64,000 nt of DNA from Arcticibacter sp. (GTDB lineage Bacteria; Bacteroidota; Bacteroidia; 2-12-FULL-35-15): the NCBI GenBank assembly GCA_021155045.1, contig JAJNQB010000009.1, positions 1-64,000 of the forward strand, written 5' to 3'. Shown one piece after another: positions 26,797 through 37,400 of this stretch (position 1 is its first letter; each line of letters opens with the position of its first letter). The notes beneath the pieces were generated by a model. It worked only from the letters and a program-made list of their open reading frames with translations. It was not told where the DNA came from and did no database searches. A program made the translations under genes and the position numbers.

Positions 26797-26814
26797 AATT
26801 TTGTTATACTTAAT

Positions 26815-28755
26815 TTAAAAATTGCTTACTCTTTTTTCAATTTCGGTGTTAATGATTTTTGCAAAGTCTTCAATTGAAAAACTTCCTAAATCTCCTTCAC
26901 CTTGTTTTCTTACTGCAACCATATTTTCATTCTCTTCTTTTTCCCCTACAATCAACATATACGGAATTTTTTGTAATTCAGTATCACGTATTTTTTTACC
27001 AATTTTTTCGTTGCGGTCATCAACGAGCCCGCGAATATCGTAATTTTTTAGTAATTCTAAAACTTTTTTTGCGTAATCGTTGTATTTTTCACTTATTGGT
27101 AAAATGGCTATTTGTTCAGGAGTTAGCCATAATGGGAATTTTCCAGCGCAATGTTCAATTAAAACGGCTACAAATCGCTCCAATGAGCCAAATGGCGCAC
27201 GGTGTATCATTACCGGGCGATGTTTTTGGTTGTCGGCTCCTGTATATTCCAATTCGAAACGTTCTGGTAAGTTGTAATCAACCTGAATGGTTCCTAGTTG
27301 CCATTTACGACCAATAGCATCTTTTACCATAAAATCTAGCTTAGGACCATAAAATGCTGCTTCACCCAATTCTACGACTGTTTTTAATCCTTTTTCGGCT
27401 GCCGATTCAATAATAGCTTGTTCTGCCAAAGCCCAGTTTTCATCACTACCAATGTACTTGGTTTTGTTTTCTGGGTCACGTAGTGATATTTGCGCTGTAT
27501 AGTCAGTAAAATCTAATGCTTTAAATACATAAAGGACTAAATCAATTACTTTACAAAATTCTTCTTTTACTTGGTCTGGTCGGCAAAATAAATGTGCATC
27601 ATCCTGTGTAAATCCGCGTACACGTGTTAAACCGTGTAATTCACCTGCCATTTCGTATCTGTAAACAGTCCCAAATTCGGCAAAACGAATCGGTAAATCT
27701 TTGTAAGAACGTGGTGATGTTTTATAAATTTCGCAGTGGTGCGGACAGTTCATCGGCTTTAAAAAAAACTCTTCTCCTTCATGCGGAGTTAAAATGGGTT
27801 GAAATGAATCTTTCCCATATTTTTCATAATGTCCAGATATTTGATATAGTCTTTTGTTTCCAATATGTGGTGTAACCACAGGTAAGTAACCTGCTTTTAG
27901 TTGTGCTTTTTGTAAAAATTGAACCAAACGTTCGCGTAGCATAGCACCTTTTGGTAGCCATAATGGTAATCCCATTCCTACATTTTCAGAAAAGGCAAAC
28001 AACTCTAATTCTTTTCCAAGTTTGCGGTGGTCACGTTTTTTGGCTTCTTCTAAAAGAGCTAAATAATCAGTTAAATCTTTTTGTTTTGTAAATGTGATAG
28101 CATAAAGACGAGTAAGCATTTTGTTTTTTTCATCACCTTTCCAATATGCTCCTGCCACATTCATCAATTTTACTGCTTTTATAAAACCAGTATTTGGTAT
28201 GTGTGGACCGCGACATAAATCGGTAAAATTTCCTTGCTCATAAAAAGTGATGCTACCATCTTCTAAGTTTTCAAGCAAGTCTAATTTATATTCATCTCCT
28301 TTTTCTTTGAAATAAGAAATAGCATCTGTTTTAGAAATTTCTTTACGTACGTATGCATTCCCTTGACGAGCAAGTTCAAGCATTTTATCTTCAATTTTTT
28401 TGAAATCTTCTTGTGAAATACTTTTGCCACCCAAGTCAATATCATAATAAAACCCGTTTTCAATTGGAGGTCCAATGCCGAATTTTGTTCCAGGATAAAT
28501 TGCTTCAATAGCTTCTGCCATTAAATGAGCAGAGGAATGCCAAAGTGTTGATTTTCCTTCGGCATCGTTAATGGTTAATAAAACCAAAGATGCATCATTA
28601 TTGATTGGGCGTGTTGCATCCCAAACATCTCCATTTATTTTTGCTGCTAAAACATTTCGTGCTAATCCTTCAGAAATTGATTGTGCAACTTGAAGTGCTG
28701 TGGTTCCTTTTGCATATTCACGGATAGAACCATCGGGTAGTGTAATTTTTATCAT
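26815..28755 (-). CDS. thrS: Threonyl-tRNA synthetase
   Basis: 646 residues. Domains in order: TGS (1-60), the editing domain with HSSAHLMAEAIEAIYPG and CRGPHIP, the class II core with MNCPHHCEIYK (zinc cysteine), RFAEFGTVYRYE (motif 2) and HRAPFGSLERFVAVLIEH (motif 3), and the anticodon-binding domain (about 545-640). It charges tRNA-Thr and edits Ser-tRNA. It is the first gene of the operon, 32 bases before infC. A TAGCTTCG box at 28810-28817 (minus) may be the promoter; no T-box-like leader is seen. Confidence 0.98.
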   Translation of the reverse strand: MIKITLPDGSIREYAKGTTALQVAQSISEGLARNVLAAKINGDVWDATRPINNDASLVLLTINDAEGKSTLWHSSAHLMAEAIEAIYPGTKFGIGPPIENGFYYDIDLGGKSISQEDFKKIEDKMLELARQGNAYVRKEISKTDAISYFKEKGDEYKLDLLENLEDGSITFYEQGNFTDLCRGPHIPNTGFIKAVKLMNVAGAYWKGDEKNKMLTRLYAITFTKQKDLTDYLALLEEAKKRDHRKLGKELELFAFSENVGMGLPLWLPKGAMLRERLVQFLQKAQLKAGYLPVVTPHIGNKRLYQISGHYEKYGKDSFQPILTPHEGEEFFLKPMNCPHHCEIYKTSPRSYKDLPIRFAEFGTVYRYEMAGELHGLTRVRGFTQDDAHLFCRPDQVKEEFCKVIDLVLYVFKALDFTDYTAQISLRDPENKTKYIGSDENWALAEQAIIESAAEKGLKTVVELGEAAFYGPKLDFMVKDAIGRKWQLGTIQVDYNLPERFELEYTGADNQKHRPVMIHRAPFGSLERFVAVLIEHCAGKFPLWLTPEQIAILPISEKYNDYAKKVLELLKNYDIRGLVDDRNEKIGKKIRDTELQKIPYMLIVGEKEENENMVAVRKQGEGDLGSFSIEDFAKIINTEIEKRVSNF

Positions 28756-28857
28756 AACATTTTTTTTGCCAAACGCCCAAACAAACGGACGCAGGATTTA
28801 ATAAGGCTGCGAAGCTACGAAAAAAAATTAAGTGTTATTTACGATTTTATTGAAATA

Positions 28858-29934
28858 TTATTTTGAAAACTGAATATCAAAAGCAACTGTTTTTACTCTT
28901 TTGCTATTATTTGTTTTTTCTGTTAGAATCATTTTTTTGTTTTCTGGCTTTTCAAAAACATCTTTTACTGAATTAACTATTGCAGCTGGAACATCTACTG
29001 ATAATAACTTGTTCATTAATATTTTTGAATTGTGTTTGATGATTTCTTTTTTTAGAATTTCAAAAAGTGATGTTCTGTTTTTTATTCGAGAAATATTATC
29101 ACTATATTTTTTGTTTAGAGCTAATTCAGGCTTATCTATAATTGTACAAAGTTGTTTGAATTGCTTGTTGTTTCCAATCGCAAACGTAATTTGTTTTTTG
29201 TTTTTTGTGTAAAACAATTCGCCATAGGGAGCAATGTTTGGATGTAATGAGCCAATCGGCTCAGGATTATGTTTTGCCATTAACCAATTACTAGCTTGGT
29301 TTGCCAAAGAAGCAATTGCTGTATCGTGCAACGATACTTGAATATAAGCCCCTTTTTTAGTTTTTTCTTTGTTAAGTAAAGCAACTAAAATTGCTTCTTT
29401 GCATTGGTGTGAAGCCAAAACATCTATTAATGCAACAGGCATTTTTATGGGTCCACTTGTTGGTGTTCCATTCATATACATAAAACCTGTTTCAGCTTGT
29501 AAAACCAAATCGTAGGCTGTTCGCTTTGATTTTGAGCCAAATCCTGTAATGTGTGCGTAAATAATATTAGGATTTATTTTTTTTAATGATTTGTAGTCCA
29601 TTCCTAGTTTTATATCATCACCAGGTTTGTAGTTTGTTATAACAATATCCGCTGTTTTGATTTGTAAGTAAGTAAGCTGTCTGTCGGTTTCTTTTGTAAA
29701 ATCTAAAAACAAAGATTTTTTATTCCAATTAACGGATGAAAAGTATGCTGAATTATTTTTAGGGTTTGTTTCAGAAGCCAAACGCCAAGTTCTGGTAACA
29801 TCACCATTTGTTAGTTTGTTTTCAATTTTCAAAACGTTTGCTCCTAATTCACTAAAAAACATTCCAACAGCTGGTCCAGCTAAAACATTTGCTAATTCAA
29901 TAATTTTGAGGTTTTTAAAGAAATCTTGTTTCAT
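28858..29934 (-). CDS. Family III CoA-transferase (CaiB/BaiF)
   Basis: 358 residues. The family start LKIIELANVLAGPAVGMFFSELGA is followed by KIENKLTNGDVTRTWR, NWNKKSLFLDF and DIVITNYKPGDDIKLGMDY, typical of formyl-CoA/carnitinyl-CoA transferases. The catalytic Asp would be in ALIDVLASHQCKEAIL. These enzymes move CoA between carboxylic acids; the natural substrate cannot be read from the sequence. It is a lone gene divergent from guaA, about 90 bases apart. Confidence 0.87.
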   Translation of the reverse strand: MKQDFFKNLKIIELANVLAGPAVGMFFSELGANVLKIENKLTNGDVTRTWRLASETNPKNNSAYFSSVNWNKKSLFLDFTKETDRQLTYLQIKTADIVITNYKPGDDIKLGMDYKSLKKINPNIIYAHITGFGSKSKRTAYDLVLQAETGFMYMNGTPTSGPIKMPVALIDVLASHQCKEAILVALLNKEKTKKGAYIQVSLHDTAIASLANQASNWLMAKHNPEPIGSLHPNIAPYGELFYTKNKKQITFAIGNNKQFKQLCTIIDKPELALNKKYSDNISRIKNRTSLFEILKKEIIKHNSKILMNKLLSVDVPAAIVNSVKDVFEKPENKKMILTEKTNNSKRVKTVAFDIQFSK

Positions 29935-30011
29935 TCAACAAATAAAAAACAAATTTTGTGAAGTGTCAATTATTTTTCAAAAATAAGATTTAAGCACAAT
30001 GCCTAATTTTA

Positions 30012-30019
30012 TATATTTG
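30012..30019 (+). promoter_or_regulatory. -7 box of guaA
   Basis: TATATTTG, an exact TAnnTTTG match, ends only 5 bases before the guaA ATG at 30025, predicting a leaderless or nearly leaderless mRNA. No convincing -33 TTG at 17-23 bases. Confidence 0.5.
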
Positions 30020-30024
30020 CACGC

Positions 30025-31554
30025 ATGCAAGAAACTATTTTAATCCTTGATTTTGGTTCGCAATACACACAATTAATAGCACGTAGAGTTCGTGAGTTGA
30101 ATGTTTATTGTGAGATCCATCCTTACAACAAAATTCCTGAAATAACGAAAGATATAAAAGGTGTTATTCTTTCTGGCTCTCCTTTTTCGGTGAGAGCTAA
30201 AGATGCTCCAAATCCTGAATTGACAGCCTTTAAAGGAAAATTACCTTTGTTAGGAGTTTGTTATGGAGCACAGTTAATGGCACATAAATTTGGAGGTGAA
30301 GTGCAATCTTCGGAGCACAGAGAATATGGCAGAGCAAATTTATCTTTTGTTAAAGAAAATAATAGACTCTTTAAAGGAGTAAGCAATAATTCACAAGTGT
30401 GGATGAGTCATGCTGATACTATAACTAAAATCCCCGATAGCTTCGAGATTATTAGTAGTACAAAAGATGTAAAATTTGCAGGTTATCAAGTAACTGGAGA
30501 AGAAACGTATGGGATACAATTTCACCCAGAAGTGTTTCATTCAACCGAAGGTTCTGTTTTATTAAAAAACTTTGTTGTAAGTATTTGTGGTTGCATACAA
30601 AATTGGACTCCTGATTCATTTGTTGAAACAACAGTAGCCGATTTAAAAAATAAAATTGGAAACGACAAAGTTGTATTGGGTTTAAGTGGAGGTGTAGATT
30701 CCAGTGTTGCTGCTGTTCTACTTCATAAAGCAATTGGTAAAAATTTGTATTGCATTTTTGTTGATAATGGGTTGTTGCGTAAAAATGAATTCGAAAGTGT
30801 TTTGGAATCATACAAACACATGGGATTAAATGTAAAAGGTGTTAATGCAAAAGATCGATTTTATGCTGCACTAGCTGGCGTTACAGATCCTGAATTAAAA
30901 CGCAAAGCAATTGGCAAAGTATTTATTGATGTATTTGATGATGAATCAAAGCAAATACAAGATGTAAAATGGTTGGCTCAGGGAACTATTTATCCTGATG
31001 TGATAGAATCTGTTTCTGTAAAAGGACCTTCAGCTACAATAAAATCACATCACAATGTAGGAGGCTTGCCAGATTTTATGAAATTAAAAATTGTAGAGCC
31101 GCTTAATACATTATTTAAAGATGAAGTTCGTAGAGTAGGTAAAATATTAACTATTGATGATGCTATTTTAAATCGTCACCCTTTTCCAGGTCCGGGTTTA
31201 GCTATTCGTATTTTGGGGGATATTACTTCTGAAAAGGTACGAATATTGCAAGAGGTAGATGCTATCTTCATTAATAACTTAAAATCAAGTGGGTTGTATA
31301 AAGATGTATGGCAAGCAGGAGCAATATTTTTACCAGTACAATCTGTTGGTGTGATGGGTGATGAGCGTACTTATGAAAATGCTGTAGCTTTGAGAGCCGT
31401 AACAAGTACTGATGGTATGACAGCTGATTGGTGTCATTTGCCCTATGAATTTTTAGGGGTTGTGTCGAATGAAATAATTAATAAAGTGAAAGGAATTAAC
31501 AGAGTAGTTTACGATATAAGTTCAAAGCCGCCAGCAACCATTGAATGGGAATAA
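30025..31554 (+). CDS. guaA: GMP synthase (glutamine-hydrolysing)
   Basis: 509 residues, both halves complete. The class I amidotransferase domain has the nucleophile in GVCYGAQLMAH and the His-Glu pair in FHPEVFH. The ATP-pyrophosphatase domain has the PP-loop LSGGVDSSVAAVL and the dimerisation domain ends PPATIEWE. It converts XMP to GMP with glutamine and ATP. The Met at 30025 matches the usual start (QETILILDFGSQYTQ). The following LysM gene begins 10 bases inside its 3' end. Confidence 0.98.
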   Translation: MQETILILDFGSQYTQLIARRVRELNVYCEIHPYNKIPEITKDIKGVILSGSPFSVRAKDAPNPELTAFKGKLPLLGVCYGAQLMAHKFGGEVQSSEHREYGRANLSFVKENNRLFKGVSNNSQVWMSHADTITKIPDSFEIISSTKDVKFAGYQVTGEETYGIQFHPEVFHSTEGSVLLKNFVVSICGCIQNWTPDSFVETTVADLKNKIGNDKVVLGLSGGVDSSVAAVLLHKAIGKNLYCIFVDNGLLRKNEFESVLESYKHMGLNVKGVNAKDRFYAALAGVTDPELKRKAIGKVFIDVFDDESKQIQDVKWLAQGTIYPDVIESVSVKGPSATIKSHHNVGGLPDFMKLKIVEPLNTLFKDEVRRVGKILTIDDAILNRHPFPGPGLAIRILGDITSEKVRILQEVDAIFINNLKSSGLYKDVWQAGAIFLPVQSVGVMGDERTYENAVALRAVTSTDGMTADWCHLPYEFLGVVSNEIINKVKGINRVVYDISSKPPATIEWE

Positions 31555-33308
31555 CTGTGAAAATTATAAATTATAAATTAAAAATTAAGAATTTGGAATG
31601 CCCTCTGGTTGCATTGCTTTGTTTCTTTTTTGTTTTTTCTAGTTATAATGGACTTTCTCAAGAAAAAAATACTGCTCCTATAGTTAAAACAAAAAGTTCT
31701 GCTACAATAAATGGAACACGATATTATTTGCATACGGTTGAAAAAGGACAAACACTTTATGCAATTTCAAAATTTTATGGATTTGAACTTAATGAAATAG
31801 TTTTAGAAAACCCTGAAGCTATTGATGGTATCAAACCTGGGCAAGTGCTTAGGATTCCAATTGAAAAAAAGAAAGTTGTAAAAGTTGAATATGTAGATAC
31901 CTCAAAATATATTCTTCATAAAGTTGAAAAAGGACAAACCTTATATTCTATCACAAAACAATATAATATTACAGATGAAAAATTAAAACAATTTAACCCT
32001 GAATTATTAAATGGATTAAAAGGAGGACAAGTTTTAAAAATTCCAATTGAAACAAAAAAGGCAGAATTACCAATTGTATCGGCAACAAAAGATACTAGTA
32101 AAATTAAAAATCACAACAAATTTGAAAAAAATATTGCAACAGAAAATATAAGTATGATAGAAGCAGCTAATAAAACAGCTTCCAAAACAGATTTTTCGGG
32201 AGAAAAAAAACCAGAATACAATATAGCTTTATTTTTACCTTTTCATGCAAGCGAAGCAAATGCGATAGATGTTGATAAACTTGTAAGAGGAGAAGCACAA
32301 TTTTCAAACAAAACAAGTGTTGCATTAGAGTTTTATGAAGGAGTAATGATAGCAATTGATTCATTGAAAAAAATAAAATTTAATGCAAAATTTTTTGTGT
32401 ATGATGTGGATGATAGCGATTCAAGTAATCTTCAACTTCTACTCAAAAAACCAGAATTAAAATCAATGGATTTAATAATTGGTCCTTTGTATGGTTCTAG
32501 TTTTTTACCAGTAGCAAAGTTTGCAAAAGAAAATGAAATTGCAATTGTATCACCTTTCACACAGGTAAATAAAATTTTGTTCAATAACCCTTATGTCTGT
32601 AAAGTTTCTCCATCCACCGCCTTACATATGGAGCAAATGGCAAAATTTGTTGTAGATACGTTTAGAACCCAAAATGTAGTTTTGATAAATACTACATCAG
32701 CTTTTAATAAAGATGATGTTTATTACAATACATTTAAATTAAGTGCTAACGATTATTTAAAGAAGCATGGAATGGTTGATACACTAAAAGAGACTAAAAA
32801 TATAGCAGGACTTCAATTGCTTTTAAGTACAACAAAAACAAACGTAATTATTTTGCCATCTACGAACCAATCTTTTGTTACCGATTTTTTAAGTAAACTA
32901 AATGCAATGAAAGATAAATACAAAATTGTTTTATTTGGAATGCAAGCTTGGTCTAGTTACGATAATTTAGATTTTGAATATTTAAATAATTTATCGGTTC
33001 ATATTCCATCGAATACATTTGTTGATTACGACAATGAGGGAACAAAAAAAGTTATAAAATATTATCGTGATAAATATAATACAGACCCATCTCAATACTC
33101 ATTTCAAGGTTTTGATGTGAGCTATTATTTTTGCAGTATGCTACTCAATATTGGCTCCAACTTTCTAAATAACATACATGAATCAGCATTTAAAGGATTA
33201 CAGGCTAACTTTTTGTTTTCTCAATATCCTATTGAAAATAGTGGCTTCGAAAACAAAGAAATTTTTATTTTAAAATGTCACGATTTTAAATTGGTGAAAG
33301 CCAATTAA
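31545..33308 (+). CDS. LysM peptidoglycan-binding protein with periplasmic-binding-like domain
   Basis: 587 residues. A signal peptide (hydrophobic core about 20-34, ending GLSQ) precedes two LysM domains at about 57-103 (YLHTVEKGQTLYAISKFYG) and 121-167 (YILHKVEKGQTLYSITKQYN), a Lys/Thr-rich linker, and a region (about 225-585) that looks like a type I periplasmic-binding fold (YNIALFLPFHAS, DLIIGPLYGSSFLPVAKFA). It probably binds cell wall and senses or scaffolds. It overlaps guaA by 10 bases; the first codons are encoded by a low-complexity ATTATAAATTA-like run, and an in-frame TTG after it could be the true start. Confidence 0.82.
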   Translation: MGITVKIINYKLKIKNLECPLVALLCFFFVFSSYNGLSQEKNTAPIVKTKSSATINGTRYYLHTVEKGQTLYAISKFYGFELNEIVLENPEAIDGIKPGQVLRIPIEKKKVVKVEYVDTSKYILHKVEKGQTLYSITKQYNITDEKLKQFNPELLNGLKGGQVLKIPIETKKAELPIVSATKDTSKIKNHNKFEKNIATENISMIEAANKTASKTDFSGEKKPEYNIALFLPFHASEANAIDVDKLVRGEAQFSNKTSVALEFYEGVMIAIDSLKKIKFNAKFFVYDVDDSDSSNLQLLLKKPELKSMDLIIGPLYGSSFLPVAKFAKENEIAIVSPFTQVNKILFNNPYVCKVSPSTALHMEQMAKFVVDTFRTQNVVLINTTSAFNKDDVYYNTFKLSANDYLKKHGMVDTLKETKNIAGLQLLLSTTKTNVIILPSTNQSFVTDFLSKLNAMKDKYKIVLFGMQAWSSYDNLDFEYLNNLSVHIPSNTFVDYDNEGTKKVIKYYRDKYNTDPSQYSFQGFDVSYYFCSMLLNIGSNFLNNIHESAFKGLQANFLFSQYPIENSGFENKEIFILKCHDFKLVKAN

Positions 33309-33318
33309 TCTTTATAGA

Positions 33319-34218
33319 ATGCTTTCCAAAGAAAATATTAGTGATTGGTTTAAGTTATTGCAAGACGAAATTTGTTTAGCCCTTGAAATTGAAGATGGCA
33401 AAGGTAAATTTCAAGAAGACAATTGGGAGCGACCAGAAGGAGGAGGTGGCAGAACTCGTATTATTCAGAATGGAGATGTTATTGAAAAAGGAGGCGTTAA
33501 TTTTTCTGCTGTTCATGGAGCTGTGCCTGACTTTTTAAAAAACGAATCAAGCTCTAAAGATACTTCTCTCACTTTTTTTGCTACAGGCGTTTCAATTGTA
33601 ATTCACCCTATAAATCCATTTGTGCCTATTATTCACATGAATGTCCGTTATTTTGAAATGAGTAATGGAGTTTGGTGGTTTGGAGGAGGTATTGATCTAA
33701 CACCTCATTATGTGAATGAAGAAGACGCACGCTTTTTTCACACTCAATTAAAAAATACCTGTGATAAGTTTGATAAAGATTATTACCAAAAATTTAAAAA
33801 TTGGGCAGATGATTATTTCTTTATTAATCATAGAAACGAAACAAGAGGAATTGGAGGGATATTTTTTGATAAATTGACAGGCAAAGAAGATAACTCAAAA
33901 GAAAACCTATTTGAATTCGTTAAAGAAATAGGCAAAACATTTGCGCCAACCTATACTCAATTGATGAATAAAAATAAAAATCTTCCTTTTTCATCGGAAA
34001 ACAAAGAGTGGCAATATATAAGAAGAGGCAGATATGTTGAGTTTAATCTTGTTTATGATAAGGGAACTAGATTTGGCTTGGAAACCAATGGAAGAATAGA
34101 GTCTATCTTAATGAGCTTGCCTACTACCGCCAACTGGCATTACAATAATACACCTGCTCCAAATTCTTCTGAAGAATCTACCCTTCGACTGCTAAAAAAA
34201 GATATTAATTGGGCTTAA
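33319..34218 (+). CDS. hemF: Oxygen-dependent coproporphyrinogen III oxidase
   Basis: 299 residues, full length. Diagnostic segments are EDNWERPEGGGGRTRIIQNG, NPFVPIIHMNVRYFE, WWFGGGIDLTPHY, RGIGGIFFD and the C-terminal RRGRYVEFNLVYDKGTRFGLETNGRIESILMSLP. It converts coproporphyrinogen III to protoporphyrinogen IX with O2, pointing to heme synthesis under aerobic conditions. It follows the LysM gene by 10 bases, so guaA, the LysM gene and hemF may share a transcript. Confidence 0.97.
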   Translation: MLSKENISDWFKLLQDEICLALEIEDGKGKFQEDNWERPEGGGGRTRIIQNGDVIEKGGVNFSAVHGAVPDFLKNESSSKDTSLTFFATGVSIVIHPINPFVPIIHMNVRYFEMSNGVWWFGGGIDLTPHYVNEEDARFFHTQLKNTCDKFDKDYYQKFKNWADDYFFINHRNETRGIGGIFFDKLTGKEDNSKENLFEFVKEIGKTFAPTYTQLMNKNKNLPFSSENKEWQYIRRGRYVEFNLVYDKGTRFGLETNGRIESILMSLPTTANWHYNNTPAPNSSEESTLRLLKKDINWA

Positions 34219-34380
34219 TTTTTTTATTAAAAAAAAGCAACCCTAAATGCAACCTTTTTTGAAATTATTGTATCTCTAAGAAAAATTCGTAGGCTTTTTG
34301 TATTAATTCGTCCTTTAAAAGGATAAAATTCATCTAAAAAAAATGAAATCATTGGGCTAAAATAAAACAAAAAAAAATAT

Positions 34381-34388
34381 TAACTTCG
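34381..34388 (+). promoter_or_regulatory. Candidate -7 box (TAACTTCG) of the first T9SS cargo gene
   Basis: TAACTTCG, 30 bases before the ATG at 34419, the same one-base variant of TAnnTTTG seen before trxB and recQ. The rest of the 200-base gap after hemF is A/T-rich with one small hairpin (TCCTTTAAAAGGA) and nothing else recognisable. Confidence 0.35.
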
Positions 34389-34418
34389 TTATTACATAAT
34401 CTTAAAGTAAAACAAAAG

Positions 34419-37400
34419 ATGACTACTAAAACTACTAAAAAATTATCAATTCTGTTTGCTACAGCAGTTTTGTTTTTACTCGGTGCTTATTGTTCATTGG
34501 CACAGGAAAGTCATAATCATGATGGACATTCGCACAATACAACTAATATTAGCCAAGTAAACATAAACATAAATAAATCTGATTTTACTTCCAATCCATT
34601 TGGAGTTTCTGAAAAAGAATGGTTTAACTATTCTGATAAAACGTATAAGATGTTGGAAAAAGTAGATGTGGCAAGCTTTATTAATTATGTTATTTTTTCT
34701 TCTGATGGAAATATGTACGATAAAGACATATTTATGAGTTATAAAAAGGAGCAGTTGAAGGAAGATAGGTTAAATCTGATATATAAAATTGGGAAAGGCG
34801 AAGTAACAGAAGCAAATATAAATGAGTATTTGAGTTCTTTACAACCAAAATATCAAGAATTTTTTAAAGAGTTTAAAAGCAAAAGAGATGAAATTGTAGA
34901 ACAAACATACCGCCAGCAACAAGGAGCTCCAACGCCAACACCTTTCGCCTGTGGGCAGCCTTGTACAAATCCTGGTTTCGAATCAGGGAATGGGTTTTGG
35001 AACTACTGGTCTGCAACAGCATGTGCTAGTTCAACTAGCGATCCATGTGGTTTGACTGCTGGTTTTAATGCTTCCTTACACTCAATTCAAACAGTTGGTG
35101 GCTTCGACCCGATAGTTGGAGGTACAGCTTTACCTGTGGTTCCTCCAGGAGGAGGAAATAATACATTGCTCTTGGGAGATAGAAATACTGGAGGCCAAGC
35201 CGCACGTGCAAGTATCTCCTTCACGGTTTCAGCAGCTAGCGCAAATTTTACTTATAGGTATGCAGTAGTCTTAGAAGATCCTGTTTCAGGTCATACAGAC
35301 CCTGAACGCCCTTATTTTAGTGTTAAAATTAGAGATGCATCAGGAAATGTATTAACTTGTGGTGATTATTATGTTTCGGCAAAACCTCCTATAACAAATT
35401 TTATTCAAGTAGGTTCTTCAAACTATTATTATCGTCCTTGGACAACTGTATTTGTACCGTTGAGTTCATATATTGGCCAGTGTGTTACTGTTGAATTTAC
35501 TTCTTCTGAATGTGCCCAAACAGGACATTTAGGATATGCATATATCGATGGAGATTGCGATCCCTTGGATATAGTAACATCTTCACCTGCTGTTTGTGGA
35601 GGAAATAATGTGATACTAACTGCTCCTACTGGAGGAGTTTCTTATTCTTGGACAAATACTGCTGGAGGAACAACTGGAATTGTAGGATCAACTACAGGAC
35701 AAACAGCTACAGTTAATCAAGGAGGTACTTATCAAGTAGTAATAACATCAGTAGCAGGACCTTCATGTACCACTACTCTTAATATTACTATAGGTTCCAA
35801 TCCGTCCAATCCTGTTGCTTCTTTCACAAATACAACGGTATGTGTTGGTGCCGCTACATCCTTTACTGATACTTCCACTCCTGTAGGTAGTATCAATGCT
35901 TGGTCTTGGGATTTTAATAATGATGGAGTAGAAGATAGTAATCTTCAGAATCCTACTTATACTTTTTCAGCAGCAGGAACTTTTCCTGTTACTTTAATAA
36001 TTACTTGGGGACCTTGTAATGCAACAATAACTCAAAACGTTACCGTAAATTCAGGTTCCACTCCAACAATAACTCCAGCAGGACCATTTTGTTCTTATGC
36101 TGCTGCTGTTAATTTAACTGCAAGTGTAGCTGGAGGAACATGGAGTGGGACGGGTATTACTAATGCAGCAACAGGAACTTTTACTCCTAGTTCTGCTACT
36201 ATAGGAAATAATACAATCACTTATACTGTTGGAGGTGCTTGCCCCGCAACGGTTAATGCAACAATAGTTGTAAATGCTCCGCCTATAGCTAACGCAGGAC
36301 CAGACATTACAATTTGTTCTGCTACTACTGGTAATATTGGAGATATAAATAATCCTGCTTATTCTTATTCTTGGAGTCCTGGAACAGGTTTAAGCGCTGC
36401 TAATATTTCAGCACCAACAGTAACATTAACGAACGCTGGAGCAGCACCTATAACAAGTTCATATACTGTTACTACTACAGTTACTGCTACTGGTTGTTTT
36501 GCAACAGATGCTGTTGATGTTACAGTAAATCCAGTTGCTACCGTTAATGCTGGACCTGCACAAACAATTTGTGCTGGAACAACAGCAACACTTGCTGGTA
36601 CAATTGGAGGCGCTGCAAGTTCTGGAGCATGGAGTGGTGGAGCTGGAACGTATTCTCCTAATGCAACAACATTAAATGCAGTTTATACGCCTAGTGCAGC
36701 AGAAGTTACCGCTGGAACGGTTATGTTAACATTATCAACAGATGATCCAACTGGACCTTGTCCTTTAGTTACAGCAACTGTAACTATCACAATAAATCCA
36801 ATTGCTACAATTGATGCAGGAGCAGACCAAACAACTTGTGTTGGTATTCCAGTAACTTTAGCTGGGATTATTGGAGGTGCTGCAACAGCTGGAACATGGA
36901 CTGGCGGAGCTGGAACATATAATCCAAACAATACAACTGCAAATGCTATTTATACTCCAAGTGCTGCTGAAGAAGCAGCAGGAACTGTTACATTAACATA
37001 TACATCAGACGACCCTGCAGGACCTTGTTCATTTGTTACAGATCAAATGATAATTACCATAAATCAATTACCTACTGTAAATGCTGGGTTAGACCAAACG
37101 ATTTGTGCAGGAACAACTGCAAATCTTTCTGGAATAATTGGAGGTTCAGCATCCTCAGCAACTTGGAGTGGAGGAACAGGAACGTATGCTCCTAATGCAA
37201 CTACTTTAAATGCTGTTTATACACCTAGTGCAGCAGAAATTGCCGCTGGAACAGTTACTTTGACACTTACTACTGACGACCCAGCAGGCCCTTGTACTTC
37301 TGTTAATGACCAGATGGTTATCAATATTAATACTCCAGCAACCGTTAATGCAGGAATAGACCAAACAATTTGTATTGGTAGTACTGTTACGCTTGCAGGT

